Assembly: GCA_964503125.1 (NCBI GenBank)
Contig: CAZCZE010000067.1
Coordinates: 37,448-101,447 of the forward strand
Direction of reading: 5' to 3'
DNA from: FEN-1219 sp964503125
Lineage (GTDB): Bacteria; Pseudomonadota; Gammaproteobacteria; Steroidobacterales; Rariloculaceae
DNA: 64,000 nucleotides
Part shown: positions 59,116 to 64,000 of the stretch, piece after piece
Layout: each line of letters begins with the position of its first letter
Numbering within the stretch: the stretch's first letter is position 1
Made by a program: the position numbers and the translations under genes
The notes under the pieces: model-generated
Database searches by the model: none
What the model saw: the letters and a program-made list of their open reading frames with translations, nothing else
What the model was told of the DNA's origin: nothing

Positions 59116-59132
59116 CCGCGACTTGAGGCCGT

Positions 59133-60191
59133 TCAATCGAAAAGGCTCGGCACGTCGGGCCGCTCGCGCGCGGCCGGCAGCGCAATCCCGAAGTGCAGAT
59201 ACGCGGCGCGGGTCGCGAGGCGCCCGCGCGACGTGCGCTGCAGGAAACCCTCCTGGATGAGATACGGCTCGACGACGTCCTCGAGCGTGCCGCGCTCCTC
59301 GCCGAGCGCCGCGGCGAGGCTCTCGATGCCGACCGGGCCGCCCTCGAATTTCTCGATGACCGCGAGCAACAGCCGCCGGTCCATCGTATCGAAGCCGTGC
59401 GGATCGACCTCGAGCAGATCCATCGCGGCTTTCGCGACGGCCTCGTCGACGCGGCCGTCGGCTTTGACTTGCGTGTAGTCGCGGACGCGGCGCAGCAGGC
59501 GGTTCGCGATGCGCGGCGTGCCGCGCGAGCGCGCCGCGATCTCGCGCGCACCGGCGTCGTCGATCGGCAGCGCGAGTATCCCGGCCGTGCGCCGCGCGAT
59601 CTGCGTGAGCTCGGCGCTCGCGTAGAACTCGAGGTGCTGCGTGATGCCGAAGCGGTCGCGCAGCGGCGACGTGAGCAACCCCGCGCGCGTCGTGGCGCCG
59701 ACGAGCGTGAACGGCTTGAGCGGCAGCTTGATCGAACGCGCGCCCGGACCCTCGCCCACCATGATGTCGAGCTGATAGTCCTCGAGCGCGGGATAGAGCA
59801 CTTCCTCGACGACGGGGCTCAAGCGATGAATCTCGTCGACGAACAGCACGTCGTTCTCTTCGAGGCGCGTGAGCTGCGCCGCGAGATCGCCGGGCCGCTC
59901 GAGCACGGGACCCGAGGTCTGATGCATGTTGACGCCGAGCTCGTTGGCGATGATGTGCGCGAGCGTCGTCTTGCCCAAACCCGGCGGGCCGAACAGCAGC
60001 GTGTGATCGAGCGCCTCGCGGCGCTGCCGCGCGGCCGTGATGAAGATCTCGAGCTGCGCCTTGACGCGCGGTTGGCCGATGTACTCGACGAGCCGCCGCG
60101 GCCGCACGGCTCGGTCGAAGGCCTCGTCTTCCTTCGCCGCGAAAGGGGTCACGGCGCCGCGGCCCTTTTCGATGTCGATCACGCCGCTCAT
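59133..60191 (-). CDS. ruvB: Holliday junction branch-migration ATPase RuvB
   Basis: A 352-residue AAA+ motor with Walker A GPPGLGKT, Walker B LFVDEIHRL, sensor 1 LVGATTR and a C-terminal winged helix (GPVGIESLAAALGEERGTLEDVVEPYLIQEGFLQRTSRGR). Hexamers pump DNA through the RuvA-bound junction. It overlaps ruvA by 4 nt. Confidence 0.98.
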   Translation of the reverse strand: MSGVIDIEKGRGAVTPFAAKEDEAFDRAVRPRRLVEYIGQPRVKAQLEIFITAARQRREALDHTLLFGPPGLGKTTLAHIIANELGVNMHQTSGPVLERPGDLAAQLTRLEENDVLFVDEIHRLSPVVEEVLYPALEDYQLDIMVGEGPGARSIKLPLKPFTLVGATTRAGLLTSPLRDRFGITQHLEFYASAELTQIARRTAGILALPIDDAGAREIAARSRGTPRIANRLLRRVRDYTQVKADGRVDEAVAKAAMDLLEVDPHGFDTMDRRLLLAVIEKFEGGPVGIESLAAALGEERGTLEDVVEPYLIQEGFLQRTSRGRLATRAAYLHFGIALPAARERPDVPSLFD

Positions 60192-60802
60192 CGCTCCGCC
60201 TCGCTTCGCTCCGTGACGTGGTCACGGTGCACGCGCTTGAGCGCCTCGCGAATCAGCTCTTCGGTGGAGAGGCGCCCGCCGTCGAGGTCCTTGAGCATGC
60301 GCACGATCTCGCCGGGCTTGTAACCGAGTGCGAGCAGCGCGCCGTGCGCCTCGCCTGCGGCGGTCGAGCGCACGGGCAGCACCGCGACGTCGACGCCGAG
60401 ACCCGGCAATCGATCCGCCATCTCCATGATCAGCCGCTCGGCCGTCTTGCGGCCGATGCCGGGAATCTTTATGAGGCTGCCGACCTCTTTGTTGCGCACG
60501 CACTGGTAGAAACCCTCGACGCTCATGCCCGAGAGCACGCCGAGCGCGATGCGCGGTCCTATCCCTGAGATCTTGAGCAGGCTGCGGAACAACGAGCGCT
60601 CGGCCTCGGTGAAGAAGCCGTAGAGCGCGTGCGCGTCCTCGCGCACGACGAGGTGCGTGACGAGCGACAGCGGTTGCCCCGCATCGGGCAAACGATAGAA
60701 CGTCGACATCGGCGCCTCGAGCTCGTAGCCCACGCCGCCGACGTCGAGCGTCAGCGCCGGCGGCCGCTTGCGGAGCAACGTGCCGCGCAGGAAACCGATC
60801 AT
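60188..60802 (-). CDS. ruvA: Holliday junction-binding protein RuvA
   Basis: A 204-residue protein. It has the OB-fold start (MIGFLRGTLLRKRPPALTLDVGGVGYELEAP), helix-hairpin-helix motifs (LLKISGIGPRIALGVLSGM and LIKIPGIGRKTAERLIMEM) and the RuvB-binding C-terminal domain (LLALGYKPGEIVRML). It lies 4 nt from the ruvC stop. Confidence 0.98.
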   Translation of the reverse strand: MIGFLRGTLLRKRPPALTLDVGGVGYELEAPMSTFYRLPDAGQPLSLVTHLVVREDAHALYGFFTEAERSLFRSLLKISGIGPRIALGVLSGMSVEGFYQCVRNKEVGSLIKIPGIGRKTAERLIMEMADRLPGLGVDVAVLPVRSTAAGEAHGALLALGYKPGEIVRMLKDLDGGRLSTEELIREALKRVHRDHVTERSEAER

Positions 60803-60806
60803 CGCT

Positions 60807-61310
60807 TCACGCCCTCCCCGCGGCGGCGAGCGCGCCGCGCAACGTGCGCTCGTTGGCGTGGCAGATCGCGGCCGCGAGCGCGTCGGCCGCGTCGGGCGCG
60901 ATGGCTTCGTCGACGCCGAGGATCATTCGCACCATGCGCTGCACTTGGTCCTTCTCCGCGGCGCCGCGGCCGACGACGGCCTTCTTGATGTGGCGCGCGC
61001 TGTATTCGTGAATCGAAACGTCGCCCGCGAAGGTGGCGCAGATCGCGGCCGCGCGCGCTTGCCCGAGCTTGAGCGCGCTATCCGCGTTGCGGCTCAAGAA
61101 AACCTTCTCGATGGCGACCTCGGCGGGGCGGTACTCGCGCACGAGCTCGCCAATGCCTAAGAAGATACTGCGCAGCCGCTCGCTGTGCTCGCCGCCGGTG
61201 CGGATGCTGCCCCACTCCACGGCCGTGGTGCGGTTGCCGGCGACGTCGACGACGCCGAAGCCCGTGATCTGCGACCCCGGGTCGATCCCTAAGATCCGCA
61301 CGGAGCCCAT
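60807..61310 (-). CDS. ruvC: Holliday junction endonuclease RuvC
   Basis: A 167-residue RNase H-fold nuclease that cuts four-way junctions. Acidic catalytic residues lie in RILGIDPGSQITGFG, VAIEKVFLSRNADSALKLGQARA and the C-terminal PDAADALAAAICH. It heads the ruvCAB operon. The ATG at 61310 gives the usual MGSVRILGIDPG start. The 218-bp gap upstream toward lpdA contains no gene. Confidence 0.97.
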   Translation of the reverse strand: MGSVRILGIDPGSQITGFGVVDVAGNRTTAVEWGSIRTGGEHSERLRSIFLGIGELVREYRPAEVAIEKVFLSRNADSALKLGQARAAAICATFAGDVSIHEYSARHIKKAVVGRGAAEKDQVQRMVRMILGVDEAIAPDAADALAAAICHANERTLRGALAAAGRA

Positions 61311-61418
61311 GACCGCGGCGAGAGGGGCTGCCGGCAACAGGGGCGCGGCCCGCGTGCTCACGAGCGCTCCCGCGCGAACGTCGCCCATCGGCTTTCAGGC
61401 ATGTCGCACCAATAGAGA

Positions 61419-61443
61419 GCCGCCAACCCTTGCAGGGTCGGCC
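61419..61443 (-). terminator. Possible terminator after lpdA
   Basis: An imperfect 12-bp hairpin (10 of 12 paired, with ACCCT/AGGGT next to a TGC loop), followed on the minus strand by CTCTCTATT. It lies about 85 nt past the lpdA stop in the ruvC-lpdA gap. Confidence 0.35.
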
Positions 61444-61528
61444 GCCGTCTGCCGCAAACTCCAACCGACTCCGACGGTGGCCCCCAAAGCCACCCGGGGC
61501 AATGATACCGGCAGACTTGGGGCGAGCG

Positions 61529-62956
61529 TTAGCGGTTGATGCCGTGGATGGCGCGTTTGTCGGCGGCCAGCGACGCCTCGTGCAGGGCCTCGCTGAGCGT
61601 CGGATGGGCGTGAATCGTCCGCTGGATGTCCTCGGCCGAAGCGGAGAACTCCATGGCGAGCACGGCCTCGCCGATGAGCTCGCCCGCGAGGGGGCCGACT
61701 ATGTGCACGCCGAGCACATCGTCGTGCTCTTGGTCGGCGATGAGCTTCACGAGGCCGGCGGTCTGCTGCATGGCCTTGGCGCGGCCGTTGGCCGCGAAGC
61801 CGAAGGTCCCGACCTTGTACGGGCGGCCCGAGGCTTTGACCTCCTCCTCGGTCTGGCCCACCCAGGCGATCTCGGGCGCCGTATAGATGACGGCCGGGAT
61901 CGTCCGGTAGTTCATCTCGGCCACGTGCCCCGCGATGAGCTCGGCGACCATGACGCCCTCCTCCATGCCCTTGTGCGCGAGCATCGGGCCGCGCACGACG
62001 TCGCCGACGGCCCAAACGTTCGGGACCGTCGTACGGCAGTGCTCGTCGACCTCGATGAAGCCGCGCTTGTCGAGCGGCACCTTGACGTCCGCGGCGAACA
62101 GCCCGGCCGTCACGGGGCGGCGGCCGACGGCGACGACGAGCGCATCGACGGTGAGCTCCTGCGCCGCGCCGCCGGTCTCGTAGCGCACCTTGACGGCAGC
62201 ACCCTCGACGGTCGCGCCCGTGACCTTGCTTCCTAAGCGGATGTCGAGACCCTGTTTCTTGAGATGGCGCAGCGCCTCCTTGGCGAGCTGCTGGTCAGCC
62301 ATCGGCAGGAACGTCTCGAGCGCCTCGAGGATCACGACGTCGGAGCCGAGCCGCCGCCAGACCGAGCCGAGCTCGAGCCCGATGACGCCGGCGCCGATGA
62401 CACCCAATCGTTTCGGCACGTGGTTGAACGCGAGCGCGCCCGTCGAGTCGACGATGCGCTGGCCGTCGAATTTCGCGATGGCTAGCTCGATCGGCGTCGA
62501 GCCCGATGCCAGCACGACGTGCTGGGCCGCGAGCACCTCGACGCCGGCCTCGGTCGTGACCTCCACGCGGTTGCCCGCGAGCAGCTTCCCGCGGCCTTTC
62601 AGACCCACGACGCCGCCGGCCTTGAACATGGCCTCGATGCCCGTCGTGAGCTGCTTGACGATGCCGCGCTTGCGCGCCTGCATCGCCTCGACGTCGATGC
62701 CGACTCCGCCGACGAGGATGCCGTGGACCGCGAGCTCGGTGTGGGCGCGGTGATAGAGCTCGGACGACTCGAGCAAGGCCTTCGACGGGATGCAGCCGAC
62801 GTTCAGGCACGTGCCGCCGAACAGGCGCTGGCCTTCCTCGTTCTTCCAATCGTCGATGCAGGCGGCCTTGAGACCCAGTTGCACGGCACGCAACGCCGCG
62901 GGATAGCCGGCCGGGCCGCCGCCGATGACGACGACGTCGAAGTTCTTGTCGCTCAT
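61529..62956 (-). CDS. lpdA: Dihydrolipoyl dehydrogenase (E3)
   Basis: A 475-residue flavoprotein disulfide reductase. It shows FAD-binding VVVIGGGPAGYPAALRA, the redox pair C50-C55 (GGTCLNVGCIPSKALL), NAD-binding LGVIGAGVIGLELGSVW, FAD site VWAVGDVVRGPMLAHKGMEEG, and the catalytic HAHPTLSEALHEA. It reoxidises the lipoamide of the 2-oxoglutarate (and perhaps pyruvate) dehydrogenase complex. It follows sucB with an 18-nt gap. Confidence 0.97.
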   Translation of the reverse strand: MSDKNFDVVVIGGGPAGYPAALRAVQLGLKAACIDDWKNEEGQRLFGGTCLNVGCIPSKALLESSELYHRAHTELAVHGILVGGVGIDVEAMQARKRGIVKQLTTGIEAMFKAGGVVGLKGRGKLLAGNRVEVTTEAGVEVLAAQHVVLASGSTPIELAIAKFDGQRIVDSTGALAFNHVPKRLGVIGAGVIGLELGSVWRRLGSDVVILEALETFLPMADQQLAKEALRHLKKQGLDIRLGSKVTGATVEGAAVKVRYETGGAAQELTVDALVVAVGRRPVTAGLFAADVKVPLDKRGFIEVDEHCRTTVPNVWAVGDVVRGPMLAHKGMEEGVMVAELIAGHVAEMNYRTIPAVIYTAPEIAWVGQTEEEVKASGRPYKVGTFGFAANGRAKAMQQTAGLVKLIADQEHDDVLGVHIVGPLAGELIGEAVLAMEFSASAEDIQRTIHAHPTLSEALHEASLAADKRAIHGINR

Positions 62957-62974
62957 TGTTCTGACTCGGTGAGG

Positions 62975-64000
62975 CTAGATTTCGAGGAGCAGTCGCGCCG
63001 GATCCTCGATGACGTCCTTGACGTGAACGAGGAATTGTACGGCGTCGCGGCCGTCGACGATGCGATGGTCGTAGGTCAGCGCGAGGTACATCATCGGCCG
63101 CGGCTCGACCTTGCCGTCGACGACCATGGGCCGTGGCTGGATCTTGTGCATCCCCAAGATACCGCTCTGCGGCGGGTTCAGGATCGGCGTCGACATCAGC
63201 GAGCCGAAGACGCCACCGTTCGTGATCGTGAACGTGCCGCCCGTGAGCTCGTCCATGGTAAGCGTGCCCTTGCGCGCGCGCTCGCCGAAGTCGCGGATCG
63301 ACTGCTCGATGGGTCCTAAGCCCGCCGCCTCGGCGTTGCGCAGCACGGGCACGATGAGGCCGCGGTCGGTCGACACGGCGACGCCGATGTCGAAAAACTC
63401 GTGATAGACGATGTCGGTGCCGTCGACCGAGGCGTTGAGTACGGGGAACTGCCGCAGCGCCTCGATCGCGGCTTTGACGAAGAACGACATGAAGCCGAGC
63501 TTGATGCCGTGCTTCGCGGTGAACGGCTCCTGATAACGCTGCCGCAGCGCCATGACGGCCGTCATGTCCACTTCGTTGAACGTGGTGAGCATCGCGGCTT
63601 GCGACTGGGCTTGCAGCAGGCGCTCGGCGATGCGCGCGCGCAGCCGCGTCATCGCGACACGTTGCTCGTTGCGCGCAGGACCCAAGCGTTGCGGCTCCTC
63701 GCCGACGATGCCGGCACGGTGGAGCACGTCGTGCTCGATGCCGACATTGGTCGCCTGGTGGTCTGCGATGTAGTCGAGCACATCGCCCTTCGTGATGCGT
63801 CCCTCGCGGCCCGAGCCCGCGATCGACGACGGATCGAGGTCGTGCTCCTCGACGAGCTTGCGCACGGCGGGTCCCATCTTGTTCGCCGACGCCCCGGGAG
63901 GCGCGGGCTCGGCGGCCGGCGCGCGCGCGGCGGCTGGCGCCGCGGCCGGCGCTACCGCGGGCGGCGGTGCGGCCGGCGTCGCGGCCGGTGCGGCGGCCGC
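62975..64000 (-). CDS. sucB: 2-oxoglutarate dehydrogenase E2, dihydrolipoyl succinyltransferase (partial)
   Basis: The gene extends beyond the right edge, with 342 residues visible. They comprise an Ala/Pro-rich flexible linker, a peripheral subunit-binding domain (MGPAVRKLVEEHDLDPSSIAGSGREGRITKGDVLDYI), and the catalytic core with LNASVDGTDIVYHEFFDIGVAVSTDRGLIVPVLRNAE, FTITNGGVFGSLMSTPILNPPQSGILGMH and the active-site YDHRIVDGRDAVQFLV. The core sequence fits SucB rather than pyruvate dehydrogenase E2. The lipoyl domain lies outside the window. Confidence 0.95.
   Translation of the reverse strand, partial: AAAAPAATPAAPPPAVAPAAAPAAARAPAAEPAPPGASANKMGPAVRKLVEEHDLDPSSIAGSGREGRITKGDVLDYIADHQATNVGIEHDVLHRAGIVGEEPQRLGPARNEQRVAMTRLRARIAERLLQAQSQAAMLTTFNEVDMTAVMALRQRYQEPFTAKHGIKLGFMSFFVKAAIEALRQFPVLNASVDGTDIVYHEFFDIGVAVSTDRGLIVPVLRNAEAAGLGPIEQSIRDFGERARKGTLTMDELTGGTFTITNGGVFGSLMSTPILNPPQSGILGMHKIQPRPMVVDGKVEPRPMMYLALTYDHRIVDGRDAVQFLVHVKDVIEDPARLLLEI

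Overview
The window is GC-rich chromosomal DNA, most likely from a gammaproteobacterium. The evidence is a fused RlmK/RlmL methyltransferase, the order ruvC-ruvA-ruvB-ybgC-tolQ-tolR-tolA-tolB-pal-cpoB-queE-queC, and a serine protease ending in a GlyGly-CTERM-like tail. It also carries families better known from Acidobacteria and Planctomycetes: DUF6152 proteins, a PadR/ADOP-type permease pair, and DUF1592/DUF1552 proteins. The lineage is an inference from gene content only.

Layout. 1-9 kb holds secreted enzymes (aldo/keto-reductase-like, DUF4159, VOC, amidohydrolase), an orphan tatC and rlmKL. 8.8-20.4 kb is a long minus-strand block of exported proteins: lipoprotein, ankyrin-repeat protein, Tat-exported DUF1552, haem-motif DUF1592 lipoprotein, MBL hydrolase, PQQ-dependent dehydrogenase with cytochrome c domain, S8 protease and a small I9-like protein. 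Hairpin REP-like repeats sit inside two of these coding regions. 20.5-34.7 kb is accessory: FMN reductase, two toxin-antitoxin pairs, TPR and AraC genes, a truncated dehydrogenase pseudogene, two DUF6491 genes, a DUF3309-like microprotein, and a first cluster of DUF6152 and partner modules.

34.8-52.3 kb is two islands stacked on the 3' end of a tRNA-Lys gene (52286-52361). The 45-bp 3' half of the tRNA recurs exactly at 42609 and with one mismatch at 34823. The outer island (34.8-42.6 kb) carries a murein-peptide recycling pair, PadR plus ADOP permease, and a second DUF6152 cluster in which the two partner proteins are fused. The inner island (42.6-52.3 kb) is a compact prophage or satellite-like element with a tyrosine integrase beside the tRNA, a RepA-like helicase next to iteron-like repeats, a ClpP-type head protease and a short tape-measure-like protein, but no recognisable portal, terminase or major capsid gene.

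52.6-64 kb is conserved core genome: queuosine precursor synthesis (queC, queE), the Tol-Pal envelope-constriction system, the RuvABC resolvasome, and lpdA with sucB of 2-oxoglutarate dehydrogenase.

The most interesting signals are: (1) a module-shuffling family of secreted DUF6152, middle-domain and WEGDT-motif proteins, found as separate genes and as two kinds of fusion; (2) the stacked tRNA-Lys islands with paired 11-nt-period repeats near their ends; (3) the capsid-less phage element with its own replication module; (4) REP-like hairpins translated in frame.
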